From CBDFHB01 sp965250115 (lineage in GTDB: Bacteria; Acidobacteriota; Vicinamibacteria; Marinacidobacterales; SMYC01): a DNA stretch of 64,000 nucleotides. This document shows positions 1-8,930 of this stretch, in pieces; positions within the stretch are counted from its first letter, which is position 1; the number at the start of each line of letters is the position of its first letter. The stretch spans positions 3,534,001-3,598,000 of the forward strand of contig CBDFNJ010000002.1 in the NCBI GenBank assembly GCA_965250115.1. Direction: 5' to 3'. The translations under genes and the position numbers were made by a program. The notes beneath the pieces were generated by a model. It did no database searches. It was given only the letters and a program-made list of their open reading frames with translations, and had not been told where the DNA came from.

Positions 1-1445
1 CCATAGGCCTGATTCGAGCCCGACCCCGCCAAGACCGAGTTCGACCGGTTCGTGAACATCGCCCCGACAACGCTGCGGCGCAGCACATCGCGCTTCACAC
101 GCAAGGCGGTGAAATTCGTGGGTGGCACGACCCCCGCCGGATCGTCACTCGCCTGAATGTTCATCGCCCCAATACCGAACCTCCCCGCCTTCCCAGTCAG
201 CCGCGCGCCAAAATCAAGCGGCACGGCCCCGCTCTGCTCAAGGCCGATTCGCCGCGAGTAGAACAGGAGCGGCTCGACCGCGGTCGCTCGCGCACGGCCT
301 CCGCCGCCACGGCCGCCACCGCCGCCTCCTCCTCCTGCTCCTCTCGCCCCGCGGCCGAAGTCGAACAGGCCCCGCCCCTCTAGAAAGAACTCGCGCTTTT
401 CCGGGAACTGCAGGCTGAAGCGCGTGAGGTTGACCTGACGCTCGTCCACCTCCACCTGCGCGAAGTCTGGGTTGTACGTGAAATCGGCGGTCAGGTTCGC
501 GGTCACGCCATACTTGGCATCAATGCCGAAGTCGCCATCAAACGAGTTCGAGATCGGCGGATCTGCCTGCCGGTCCGTCGTCAGGCGTGTGATGGCGTAG
601 GGCTTCACTTCGAACTTCTTGCTACCAGTCGGCACCTGCATGCCAACGAGCGTCCCGCCAAAGGAGATGCGGGTGAATCCACCGGGACCGGAGGCGGAAG
701 GGGGAACGCGGTTCAGATACGCCCACTCGTTCTTCCGCCGGATCACTCGCCGGAGCTGGATCCCCCATACCTGTTCAGCGCCTGGCCGAAATCGAAGCGA
801 CTTGAAAGGCACCTCCAGCTCGACCATCCATCCTCCCTCGAACCGGCCGATCCGCACGTCCCAGACAGGGTTCCAGTCGAAATTCGCCTGCTCCTCGGTG
901 ACGGCATAATCGGCACGAGCCCCGACCGGGTTGGCGTAGAAGATAAAGCCGTTTCGGCGATCGCGGTATGTGTCGAAGGCCACGCCGAAGGTATCATTCT
1001 GCCTGGTCAGGTCGCGCCGGTACTCGTTGGCCACCCATTCGCTAGGCGGAGCCGAGTCCCAGCAGCGCGCCGCCACGTAGATGGACTCGGTGTCGAACAT
1101 CACCCACACCTCGGTCTTCTCCGTCGCCGGCGCCCCGTCGATAGGCACGGATTGGATGAAATCGTCGACCGGCAATACTCGCTGATAGACCTCCTCGTCC
1201 AGCACGCCGTCCAGCTGTACCGGCTCGTCGAGTCGTATCGCCCGGATCGTTGCATGTCCGTCCGCGTCGCGAACGATGACAGCCGGTGGCTCGGGACCGG
1301 AGAGAGCTCCGGTGGTGACCGTCGAATCGTCGCCGCGCGCCTGAGCTCTTGTCGCCGCAACCACAGGCTGTTGAGACGATAGTCCATGCTGAACCACGAG
1401 CACGATCATCATGCTACGGGCGTATTTCGCGACGAGGGCACGCAT
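1..1445 (-). CDS. DUF5916 / CBM9-like domain protein (partial, C-terminus outside window)
   Basis: This frame stays open from an ATG at 1445 to the left edge, so the C-terminus is missing. The N-terminus (MRALVAKYARSMMIVLVV) looks like a Sec signal peptide. About 60 residues in, a carbohydrate-binding-module-9-like beta-sandwich region begins (ATIRAIRLDEPVQLDGVLDE), then TEKTEVWVMFDTESIYVAAR and the DUF5916 segment with FFLEGRGLFDFGRG. A Gly/Arg-rich low-complexity stretch lies near 290-355. Such proteins are exported and common in Acidobacteriota and Bacteroidota; their role is not established, and an outer-membrane barrel in the C-terminal part has been suggested for the family. It lies 30 bp downstream of the TonB receptor gene on the same strand, so co-transcription is likely. 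In-frame GTG and TTG codons just upstream leave the exact start open. Confidence 0.8.
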   Translation of the reverse strand, partial: MRALVAKYARSMMIVLVVQHGLSSQQPVVAATRAQARGDDSTVTTGALSGPEPPAVIVRDADGHATIRAIRLDEPVQLDGVLDEEVYQRVLPVDDFIQSVPIDGAPATEKTEVWVMFDTESIYVAARCWDSAPPSEWVANEYRRDLTRQNDTFGVAFDTYRDRRNGFIFYANPVGARADYAVTEEQANFDWNPVWDVRIGRFEGGWMVELEVPFKSLRFRPGAEQVWGIQLRRVIRRKNEWAYLNRVPPSASGPGGFTRISFGGTLVGMQVPTGSKKFEVKPYAITRLTTDRQADPPISNSFDGDFGIDAKYGVTANLTADFTYNPDFAQVEVDERQVNLTRFSLQFPEKREFFLEGRGLFDFGRGARGAGGGGGGGGRGGGGRARATAVEPLLFYSRRIGLEQSGAVPLDFGARLTGKAGRFGIGAMNIQASDDPAGVVPPTNFTALRVKRDVLRRSVVGAMFTNRSNSVLAGSGSNQAY

Positions 1446-1475
1446 CTTCGTCACGTATCTCAACGGGGAGCGCAC

Positions 1476-3761
1476 TCAAAAGACCCGCAAGGAGTAGCTC
1501 ACTTTGACACCCCTCCCGATCTCGGGGGCGAAATCCTTGATGAAAGATGTGTGGTTCCGGTAGAGCTCATTGGTGAGGTTGTAGCCCCTGGCCGCGAAGA
1601 TGTGGGCGATGTGCCCCCGGGCGAGAGTATAGGAGCCGGTGACGTTTAGGACCGTAGACCCGGCAGTAGGCGTCTCGTCACCAAAGACGCGATCTTGGTC
1701 GGCGGTCAAGACCAACTCGGGCTTCACGCTGAGCCCCTTGTAGCTCGCATCGAGGCCAATGCTCCCATGAAACGGCGGGATTCGAGGCAGGGGCTCGTCG
1801 GTATCGGTCAGCTTGGCGTTGACGTAGCCCGCGCCGAGATCGAGCCACAGATAGCGATGAAAATGGAAGACTGCTTTCCCATCGACGCCCTTGAATCGGC
1901 TATTGGCTTGAAGGGCAGGGGCCACGCGAAAGCCACCGATGAGCTCGTCGGTGAACGCTTGGAAGACGAAGTCGTCGATGGCGTAGTAGTAGAAGTCGAT
2001 CGAACCTTGGAGCCAGCGTGACTGGTTCCTGACGCTGAGATCCAAGCCGAGGCTCGCCTCGCGCCCCAAGTTCGAATCACCGATGACGAAAGTGAGCGAT
2101 CCGGCATCGGGACCGAAGTTATAGAGCTCTTCGAGCGCGGGAGCCCGATAAGAGCGAGTGAAGTTGGCTACCAGGGCCATATTGCTGCCCAGTTCGACAT
2201 GAAGGCCCACCGAGCCCGACAAGCCGGTGAACGAGCGGGTTAGCGCCTCTGGAGGTTCCAGGTTTTCTGCCACCTCTCCCCCCCCGTGCCCGCCCTCGTC
2301 CTCTACTCTCGCGTCGGGTTGATAGTCATTGACCTCCAGGCGGGCTCCGAACTGAAGCCGTGCCGCCGCGCCCACCCGCAGCTCTTCATAGGCGAACGCG
2401 GCGAAGGCGTCTCGCTTCGTGGGAGGAGCCAGCGCCTCCTCACCTGACGAGGTGAAGTCTCGGAAGTTTGCCCACACACCGAACTTCCCTTTCAAACGGG
2501 CGGTTTGATGTTGCTCGACCTCGGCACGAATCACGAATGTCTGATTGTCGAATGCGGTGCCGAGCGTCTCCCTCCCGTCTTTGATCGCGAACTCGTCCTG
2601 CGAGTGGTCGACGTAGTTGAAGGCCACACGAAGTGTGTTCACGAAGCGGTTCTCCAAGCTCCGTAAACCCAGGTCGACCCGCGCCGTCTGTCGGGCGATG
2701 TCGAGATCGATGAGAAGCCCCTCGCCGGGCGCCTCGAGCTCTCCACGGAAGGGCACTCCGTATCGGCTATCTTCGAACTGATACCCGAAACTCACGTAGG
2801 CCCTCTCGGCGTAGTAGCCGACCCCAACCCGGCCGTTTGCGAGTCGGGAGTCCGAGTTCTCCACCCGTCCTTCGGGGGAATCGTAGTCATCGGTGCGTCG
2901 TCCGCTGCTGCCACCAAAGACGCCCCAATTCCCTTCACCGTATTGAAACTGACCGTTGACTCCCGCCTGCTTGTCGGCCGTCCCACCGTCGGCGGTCACT
3001 TGTCCCCGCAAGCCCTCCGGCTTCGTGCGAACGAAGCTTTCGTGCGGCGTCACGGCGTTGACGACGCCTCCGATGGCGTTACTGCCGTAGAGCAAGGTCG
3101 CCGGTCCCTTGACCACCTCGAGGCGCTCCAAGCCAGAGGGATCGAGCGATATTCCGTGATCCCCTGATGAGTGCGAGAGATCTCCCGTACCGATACCGTC
3201 CTGCATGACCAGGACCCGGTCTCCGTCGAAACCGCGGATGATGGGCCGGCTAGCACCCGCTCCGAAGCTGCGATTGGCGACTCCCGGCTCTTCCGCCAGG
3301 ATCTCGCCCAGCCGGCCCGACATATTCTTGATCAGATCGACTGAGTCCAGTGACGTCACGCTGTTGAAGGCCTCGAGAGCCGTCGTCTCACCACCCGCGC
3401 CCACCGTGACGGTGACCGACTCGTGCACGGGCGAGAGCTCCAGGGAAAAATTCACTTCGACCGTCTCCCCCGCAGCAATCGATACTTTCTGTCTCTCCGT
3501 CGTGAGGTGCTGTCTCTGCGCGAGAAGGTGGTAGTCACCCATCGGCACGGCTTGGAACGTGAACCGCCCTTCGTCGTTCGTCGTCGCAGTGACTCCCAAC
3601 TCGACGAGCAAGATCAAGGTTCCACGAACCGGCTCTCCATTTTCTTCCAGAACGATGATTCCCGAGATACTCCCGGCACCCTGGGCCTGGCTCGGGCTCC
3701 CGACCAACAACCCAATGAAAATCAAAACGAAAATAGACACACTGCGTATGAACGTTCCCAT
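1476..3761 (-). CDS. TonB-dependent receptor, probably metal (zinc-type) uptake
   Basis: An outer-membrane receptor of 761 residues. Residues 1-28 form a Sec signal ending near PSQAQG. A carboxypeptidase-regulatory-like domain (about 30-105) is followed by the plug (about 115-240), with RPIIRGFDGDRVLVMQDG and LERLEVVKGPATLLYGSNAI, and then the beta-barrel ending in a terminal aromatic residue (VSYSLRVF). The plug wording, with HSSGDHGISLDP, and an acidic/His-rich loop (EDEGGHGGGEVAE) resemble ZnuD-like zinc receptors, so metal uptake is the best guess. The Cys-rich small gene immediately upstream on the same strand supports a metal theme. The substrate itself is inferred. Confidence 0.85.
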   Translation of the reverse strand: MGTFIRSVSIFVLIFIGLLVGSPSQAQGAGSISGIIVLEENGEPVRGTLILLVELGVTATTNDEGRFTFQAVPMGDYHLLAQRQHLTTERQKVSIAAGETVEVNFSLELSPVHESVTVTVGAGGETTALEAFNSVTSLDSVDLIKNMSGRLGEILAEEPGVANRSFGAGASRPIIRGFDGDRVLVMQDGIGTGDLSHSSGDHGISLDPSGLERLEVVKGPATLLYGSNAIGGVVNAVTPHESFVRTKPEGLRGQVTADGGTADKQAGVNGQFQYGEGNWGVFGGSSGRRTDDYDSPEGRVENSDSRLANGRVGVGYYAERAYVSFGYQFEDSRYGVPFRGELEAPGEGLLIDLDIARQTARVDLGLRSLENRFVNTLRVAFNYVDHSQDEFAIKDGRETLGTAFDNQTFVIRAEVEQHQTARLKGKFGVWANFRDFTSSGEEALAPPTKRDAFAAFAYEELRVGAAARLQFGARLEVNDYQPDARVEDEGGHGGGEVAENLEPPEALTRSFTGLSGSVGLHVELGSNMALVANFTRSYRAPALEELYNFGPDAGSLTFVIGDSNLGREASLGLDLSVRNQSRWLQGSIDFYYYAIDDFVFQAFTDELIGGFRVAPALQANSRFKGVDGKAVFHFHRYLWLDLGAGYVNAKLTDTDEPLPRIPPFHGSIGLDASYKGLSVKPELVLTADQDRVFGDETPTAGSTVLNVTGSYTLARGHIAHIFAARGYNLTNELYRNHTSFIKDFAPEIGRGVKVSYSLRVF

Positions 3762-3839
3762 GGCAATTCTTCACGAACTGACGGCGAGAGGCGCAAGAGT
3801 TTCTTGCGACGACGCCCTGCATGGTGGAATACGGGAAGA

Positions 3840-4145
3840 TTAGGCTGGCGGAGCGCGAGTGGCGCTCTCGGAGCTCATGACCTGGCGCTCGCCAGGCTCG
3901 CACGCGCCGGGCCCCGAGCTCCGGAGGAACCGTGGCGGGCCCACGGTAAATGACGGCGTAGCGAGCAGAGTCGGCTGACCGCCAACCTTGCATAGAGTAC
4001 AGTTCTGGCAGAGCGTGCAACTCTGGCCCTTGCCGTCATCTTGATATAGGCGGGGATCGAGCCCCGCCGTCATGATGAAGGCGATCGCGAAGGGCGCAAA
4101 GGGGAGCAGCGAGCGGTGGACGAGTTGGCCCATCCGTCTCGACAT
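3840..4145 (-). CDS. Small exported Cys-rich protein, DUF2946-like
   Basis: A 101-residue gene with an excellent ribosome-binding site (aaggaggtagat just before the ATG at 4145), which decides the start. It has an N-terminal hydrophobic segment (HRSLLPFAPFAIAFIMTAG), then a cysteine cluster CTLCQNCTLCKVGG, a GPPRFL segment and a C-terminus ending TRAPPA. The order hydrophobic N-end, CxxC pair and terminal RxPPA is what I associate with DUF2946-type proteins, often encoded beside metal-responsive TonB receptors. It lies about 80 bp upstream of the receptor gene and 28 bp downstream of an amidohydrolase gene, all on the same strand. The cysteine cluster suggests metal binding; this is inference, and the family match is moderate. 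Confidence 0.6.
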   Translation of the reverse strand: MSRRMGQLVHRSLLPFAPFAIAFIMTAGLDPRLYQDDGKGQSCTLCQNCTLCKVGGQPTLLATPSFTVGPPRFLRSSGPGACEPGERQVMSSESATRAPPA

Positions 4146-4173
4146 ATCTACCTCCTTGCGACTCTGGGCGAGC

Positions 4174-5394
4174 CTACAACGGTGCCCTGTCTGGCAGACC
4201 CTTTTTCCCTTCGGTCCGAGAGCTGGCTTGAGCTGACAGCCTGAGCAGTCGTGCCGGATTGTCGCAGAGAATCGTCTCGGCTTCTCGCTGGGTGATCCCG
4301 GGTATCGCCTCGACGTAGTCCACTGGCTGCATGACGGCCATGCCCTGGGGATAGTCGGTGCCACAGGCGACGCGGTCCGCCCCCACCAGGTCGATCAGAT
4401 ACCGCATGAGCTGCGGGCTGTGCATGATGAGGTCGTAGTGGAAACGGCGCCGATAGTCGCTCGCCAGGGGCTGCTTCATGTGTTTGAACTGCGCCGAGCC
4501 CCGGTTCCGCCTCATGGCGTGGTCGATCCGCGGAGTGACGAAAGCGAAAAAGCCCCCCGCGTGGGGTAAGAAGAAATCGAGCGTCGGAAACGCATCCAAT
4601 ACGCCTCCCATCATCAGCGCCGTGCATACCGTAGTGGCTTCGAACGGGTTTCCGAGATAGTTGAGCATCGAGAAATCTTCCTCGATCAGGCGGAAATGCA
4701 TGGGATTGATGTTCTTCAGAAAGATCGGCAGGTTCAGCGACTCGATCCTTTCATAGACAGGCCAGAACTTCTTGTCATGCAAGTTCGTCCCGTTGATGTT
4801 CTCCGCCATCTGCACCGCGCGCATGCCGGGCAGTTTCGCGGCACGCTCCACCTCCTGCACCGCCAGCTCCGGGGCCTGCATGGGCAGCAGCATGCTGCCG
4901 TAGAAGCGGTCCGGGTACTTGACGTGCGCCGCCGAGTTGGCGTTGTTGTACGTTTGCGCGAGCTTCAGCCCGAACTCGGGCGGCGCCCAGTTCATGTGCG
5001 GATGGGTCATCGTGAGGACGTACATGTCGACGTCGCGGTCATCCATCTGCTTCAGCATGATGTCGAAATCCCGCATCTCACGGCGGAAGCGAGAACCGTT
5101 CGCGGCATAGTGGTCCGCGCCTGGCACCTTCGCGGAGTAATTGCCTTCTTCATCCGGCCCGGAGATGGTGGCGCCATTGGCGCCCCCTTCCTTTACCATG
5201 AGATCGATGAAATCTGGCGGATACCAGTGATAGTGCGCGTCGATGATCGGCTTGTTGTAGTTGAACCGCCTGTATGACGAATACCACTGGTCTCCCGGAT
5301 CCCGCTCCTGCGCTTGCGCGCCCATGGGGCGCAACAAGGAGGCTCCACCAAAAGCTGCCAGCCCCACCAGAAAATCGCGTCTCGCAGTACTCAT
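4174..5394 (-). CDS. Tat-exported amidohydrolase-2 family protein, copy A
   Basis: 406 residues starting MSTARRDFLVGLAAFGGASLL, a twin-arginine signal. The mature part is an Amidohydro_2 TIM barrel, the ACMSD / aromatic decarboxylase and hydrolase group: an HxH metal pair in IIDAHYHWYPPDF (about 50-62), a central His in FFLPHAGGFFAFV, and the terminal Asp motif CGTDYPQGM (about 340). A strong Shine-Dalgarno sequence (aaggaggag) precedes the ATG. It is the last of a minus-strand run and is paralogous with the next gene (5423-6586), with most of the barrel identical. Substrate unknown; with VOC and MBL-fold neighbours a periplasmic catabolic route is a reasonable inference. Confidence 0.85.
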   Translation of the reverse strand: MSTARRDFLVGLAAFGGASLLRPMGAQAQERDPGDQWYSSYRRFNYNKPIIDAHYHWYPPDFIDLMVKEGGANGATISGPDEEGNYSAKVPGADHYAANGSRFRREMRDFDIMLKQMDDRDVDMYVLTMTHPHMNWAPPEFGLKLAQTYNNANSAAHVKYPDRFYGSMLLPMQAPELAVQEVERAAKLPGMRAVQMAENINGTNLHDKKFWPVYERIESLNLPIFLKNINPMHFRLIEEDFSMLNYLGNPFEATTVCTALMMGGVLDAFPTLDFFLPHAGGFFAFVTPRIDHAMRRNRGSAQFKHMKQPLASDYRRRFHYDLIMHSPQLMRYLIDLVGADRVACGTDYPQGMAVMQPVDYVEAIPGITQREAETILCDNPARLLRLSAQASSRTEGKKGLPDRAPL

Positions 5395-5422
5395 TCTTCT
5401 CCTCCTTGGAAATGGTGCAACC

Positions 5423-6586
5423 TCAAAGCCTGAGCAGTCGGGCCGGGTTGTCGCAGAGAATCGTCTCGGCCTCGCGTTTTGTGATCCCCGGTATCGACTC
5501 CACGTAGTCTACCGGCTGCATGATGCCCATGCCCTGGGGATAGTCGGTGCCACACACCACGCGGTCCGCCCCCACCAGATCGATCAAATAACGCATGAGC
5601 TGTGGGCTGTGCATGATGAGGTCGTAATGAAAGCGCCGCCGATAGTCGCTCGCCAGAGGCAGCTTCATATGCTGGAACTGTGCCGAGCCCCTGTTTCGCC
5701 TCATGGCGTGGTCGATTCGCGGAGTGACGAAAGCGAAAAAGCCACCGGCGTGGGGCAAGTATAAATCGAGACTGGGAAACGCATCCAATACGCCCCCCAT
5801 CATCAGCGCCGTGCACACCGTGGTCGCTTCGAATGGGTTGCCTAGGAAGTTGACCATCGAGAAGTCTTCCTCGGTCAGGCGGAAATGCATCGGGTTGATA
5901 TTCTTCAGAAGGATCGGCAGATTCAGGGCCTCTATCCGTTCATAAATCGGCCAGAACCTCTTGTTGTGCAGGTTGGTACCGTTGATGTTCTCTGCAATTT
6001 GCACCGCCTTCATGCCGGGCAGTTTCGCGGCGCGCTCCACTTCCTGCACCGCGAGCTCCGGAGCCTGCATCGGCAGAAGCATGCTACCGATGAGGCGGTG
6101 CGGGTACTTGACGTGCGCCGCAGAGTTGGCGTTGTTGTATGTCTGCGCGAGCTTCAATCCGAACTCGGGTGGCGCCCAGTTCATGTGCGGATGGGTCATC
6201 GTGAGGACGTACATGTTGACGTCGCGGTCATCCATCTGCTTGAACATGATGTCGAAATCCCGCATCTCACGGCGAAACGTCGAGCCTCCTCCGCCAGCGT
6301 AGCCCGCACCTTCTGCCAGCCGGGCCGTGAAGCTGCCTTCTTCATTCGGCCCAAGGATGGTGGCGCCGTTGGCGCCGCCCTCCTCCACCATGAGGTCGAC
6401 GAACTCCTGAGGATACCAGTGGTAGTGCGCGTCGATGATCGGCTTGTTGTAGTGGAACCGCCGGTAGGTTGAATACCAGGCGTCCCCTGGATCTCTCTCC
6501 TGGCCTTCCGCCCAGCGAGTGCGCAGCAAGGACGTGCCGGCGACCGCCGCCAGCCCAGCCAGAAAATCACGTCTTGCATTACTCAT
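5423..6586 (-). CDS. Tat-exported amidohydrolase-2 family protein, copy B
   Basis: 387 residues and a tandem paralog of the preceding entry. The Tat signal is MSNARRDFLAGLAAVAGTSLL. The same metal-site motifs occur: DAHYHWYPQEF, LPHAGGFFAFV and CGTDYPQGM. Good Shine-Dalgarno sequence aggagg before the ATG. It separates from copy A by 28 bp, and the two differ mainly in the signal region, in a Gly-rich insertion near residue 95 (GAGYAGGGG) and at the C-terminus, which is about 15 residues shorter. Duplicate copies of an exported enzyme in one operon suggest divergence toward related substrates or a dosage effect (inference). Confidence 0.85.
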   Translation of the reverse strand: MSNARRDFLAGLAAVAGTSLLRTRWAEGQERDPGDAWYSTYRRFHYNKPIIDAHYHWYPQEFVDLMVEEGGANGATILGPNEEGSFTARLAEGAGYAGGGGSTFRREMRDFDIMFKQMDDRDVNMYVLTMTHPHMNWAPPEFGLKLAQTYNNANSAAHVKYPHRLIGSMLLPMQAPELAVQEVERAAKLPGMKAVQIAENINGTNLHNKRFWPIYERIEALNLPILLKNINPMHFRLTEEDFSMVNFLGNPFEATTVCTALMMGGVLDAFPSLDLYLPHAGGFFAFVTPRIDHAMRRNRGSAQFQHMKLPLASDYRRRFHYDLIMHSPQLMRYLIDLVGADRVVCGTDYPQGMGIMQPVDYVESIPGITKREAETILCDNPARLLRL

Positions 6587-6683
6587 TCGTTCGTCCTCCT
6601 GGACTCGTAGTTCCCGTTAGAGAATGGACATCTCCTGGCAGCGGCGGAAATACCGCCGGAAATCCTGCTGAGTTGTCAGCTAC

Positions 6684-7760
6684 TCACGTCGTCGGGCAGC
6701 TCGCTGCGGCGCCCTGGCACTCGTTCGCGAGATACTCAGGGAACCCCCATCCCGAGATCTCAATCTGCATACCGTCCGGGTCCATGATGGTCCAGGAACG
6801 GTCGGTGTGGGGCTTGGGATCGAGGCTCAGACGGTCCAACTCGGCCTTCACCGCGGCGTGATCGTAGTTCTCGATCGCGAACCCATAGTGATTGACATGG
6901 GCCACGCCATCGGCGCCGGCCGGGCGGAGGATGAGGGTTTCTTGCCCGAACCGCAGGAACGCCTGCTCGGGTTGGTCGTAAATCACCTTCATCCCCAGAC
7001 AGTTCTCGTAAAACTCCCGGCCCTTGGCGATATCGGCGCAGTTCAACACGACGTAGTTGAAAGCGAAGGCCTTGAACGAGCTGCCGTCCGGCGTCGGCGC
7101 CGCCTTGATAGCTTCCGTGTTGAGGCCGGCCTCGAAGGCCTCATGGCACTCCGCTGAGTCTGCGCCTGGACCGTCCGGCGCTGGACGGCACGGCCTGGCC
7201 GCTCCCGGAAACATGGCGTGGCTTGGCTCGGCGGGAACCCAGGTGTTGAGCATGTAGCCGTTCGGATCGTTGGAAATCCAGCCATGTTCACCGTCTGGCC
7301 GGATGTTCTCGAGCTGACGACGCTCCATTTCGACTTTCATGGCATCCAGATGGACTGTGATGTTTGGTATCCCAAACGCGATGTGGCCGACGCCCGCTTC
7401 GCGACCCTCCCGGACCGGGCGGATGTAGAAGCCGTTGGGCACGCCGGGACTCCCGAACTCGAGCGCACATCCACTCCCGTTGTCCCAGGCGTCCTTCATT
7501 CCGAACACGTTGATGTAGAAATCCCGGCTCTTGACGTAGTCGGCGGCCGCCAATGACAGGTGCTGCACGTTGACCACGGGGAAAGTCTGGCCGAGCTCAT
7601 CTGCCGGCATGTCGGTCGAGTCGGATACGTCCCCGCCGCCCGGCCCGCACGCGGCAAGGGCCGCTCCCGTGGCGCTCAGGCCCAACGCGCGAAGCACATG
7701 GCGCCGATTCATTCTTCCCAGCTCAGGATCCCCAGGCAGTCCCGAATATTTGGTTCCCAT
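6684..7760 (-). CDS. Exported two-domain VOC (glyoxalase/dioxygenase-fold) protein, probable lipoprotein, copy A
   Basis: 358 residues. The ATG at 7760 has a strong ribosome-binding site (ggaggaattatc), so a 16-residue extension precedes the twin-arginine motif NRRHVLRALG. A lipobox-like LAAC at about 38 suggests a Tat-exported lipoprotein. Two VOC modules follow: about 65-180 (VQHLSLAAADYVKSRDFY) and about 220-345 (VVLNCADIAKGREFYENC), each with paired beta-alpha-beta-beta-beta repeats. His and Glu candidates for metal ligands can be seen (HLSL; MQIEISG), but the reaction cannot be assigned. It sits between the amidohydrolase pair and the metallo-beta-lactamase-fold pair on the same strand. 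Confidence 0.8.
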   Translation of the reverse strand: MGTKYSGLPGDPELGRMNRRHVLRALGLSATGAALAACGPGGGDVSDSTDMPADELGQTFPVVNVQHLSLAAADYVKSRDFYINVFGMKDAWDNGSGCALEFGSPGVPNGFYIRPVREGREAGVGHIAFGIPNITVHLDAMKVEMERRQLENIRPDGEHGWISNDPNGYMLNTWVPAEPSHAMFPGAARPCRPAPDGPGADSAECHEAFEAGLNTEAIKAAPTPDGSSFKAFAFNYVVLNCADIAKGREFYENCLGMKVIYDQPEQAFLRFGQETLILRPAGADGVAHVNHYGFAIENYDHAAVKAELDRLSLDPKPHTDRSWTIMDPDGMQIEISGWGFPEYLANECQGAAASCPTT

Positions 7761-7856
7761 GATAATTCCTCCATTGCGATGAGCCTCCTATTTGGCTCAC
7801 GCCCCTCTTCAACCGATAAACTCATGAACGGAAGAGCAGTACCAAGCTTGTTTCCA

Positions 7857-8762
7857 CTACTTGTAGAACTCGGGCGATTTCTTGAGCGAGTTGTACTGAC
7901 CCACGTCGTGCTGGATCCAAAGCTGCGCGTTGTAGTGGTCCATCAGATCCTGGATGCGCCAATAGGCCGCCAAGACGTCGAGTCGATTCACGATGTCTTC
8001 TCTTGCGATGCGGGGAATCCAGCGGTTGTCGAAGTTTTCCTGGGTGTGAACCGCGTCTCCGCTCAAAATCACCCAACCCGTCTCGCGAAGGTTCACCATC
8101 GCGATCTGACTGCCAGGCGTGTGGCCACCCACCCAACCTACGATCACGCTCGCGTCGCCGAACACATCCAAGTCGCCGTCCACCAGCTTCACCGGATGAC
8201 TCCGCGAGAAGATCGGCGCATCGAGCCTGGGGGGACCGGTCGGCGCGCCCGACCCCTGGAACGCATTCTCATACTCGAGCCTTTGAATCAACACGGTCGA
8301 GTCCGGGAACATCTCCACATTGCCGGTGTGGTCGGCGTGCGAGTGCGATATCCCGACATATTTGACATCCGCTGGAGCGACCTGGAGCGCTTGAAGCTGT
8401 GACGCCACCGTCTGGGTCTTTTCCCAGCGGATGGCGGCAGCCCTCGTCCCGTAACCGGGCGGCGACATCTCGGCGATGATGTCATTGGGGCAGGTGTCCC
8501 ACATCATATAGCCACTCGCGTGCTGGATCAGAAAACAAGGCGCCGAGATATCGATCGCCGTGCCGTCCGCGTCCATCATGTTCGTCCAGCTCGACTTGTT
8601 GCCCGCGTGCCCTACGCCCCCATCCAGGACGTAGAGCCGCTCCGCGAAACCGTGGTCTCTCTCAAAGGCTTGCGCCGAAACGACGCGAGCAAAAACAGAC
8701 AAAGAACCCGCAACAGCCAAAGCGATGACAACCACTCGTAAAATTCCGGTCATTCGTTTCAT
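7857..8762 (-). CDS. Exported metallo-beta-lactamase-fold hydrolase, copy A
   Basis: About 301 residues from the ATG at 8762, preceded by aaggggag; an upstream in-frame ATG at 8795 is less likely. A Sec signal (MKRMTGILRVVVIALAVAGSL) precedes the fold. The zinc-binding motif HSHADH lies at about 140, with GGHTPGSQ and VILSGDAVH supplying the later ligands. The layout resembles the N-acyl-homoserine-lactonase / lactone hydrolase branch, but an exported protein would act outside the cytoplasm and the substrate is unknown. It is nearly identical to the neighbour at 8931-9839. Confidence 0.8.
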   Translation of the reverse strand: MKRMTGILRVVVIALAVAGSLSVFARVVSAQAFERDHGFAERLYVLDGGVGHAGNKSSWTNMMDADGTAIDISAPCFLIQHASGYMMWDTCPNDIIAEMSPPGYGTRAAAIRWEKTQTVASQLQALQVAPADVKYVGISHSHADHTGNVEMFPDSTVLIQRLEYENAFQGSGAPTGPPRLDAPIFSRSHPVKLVDGDLDVFGDASVIVGWVGGHTPGSQIAMVNLRETGWVILSGDAVHTQENFDNRWIPRIAREDIVNRLDVLAAYWRIQDLMDHYNAQLWIQHDVGQYNSLKKSPEFYK

Positions 8763-8930
8763 AAAAAAACTCCCCTTGATAAATGAACTCCCCATGCCTG
8801 CAAGGAATTCAGGCGACCCCCAAGTCGGCGATCTTCAAAGGGACTCGTCGACGATAGAAGGGCACGAACGATACCCGAGTCCAAGGCGGTGCTTCCATTC
8901 ACCGCCCGGGACGCTGATCATAGGCCGGCC

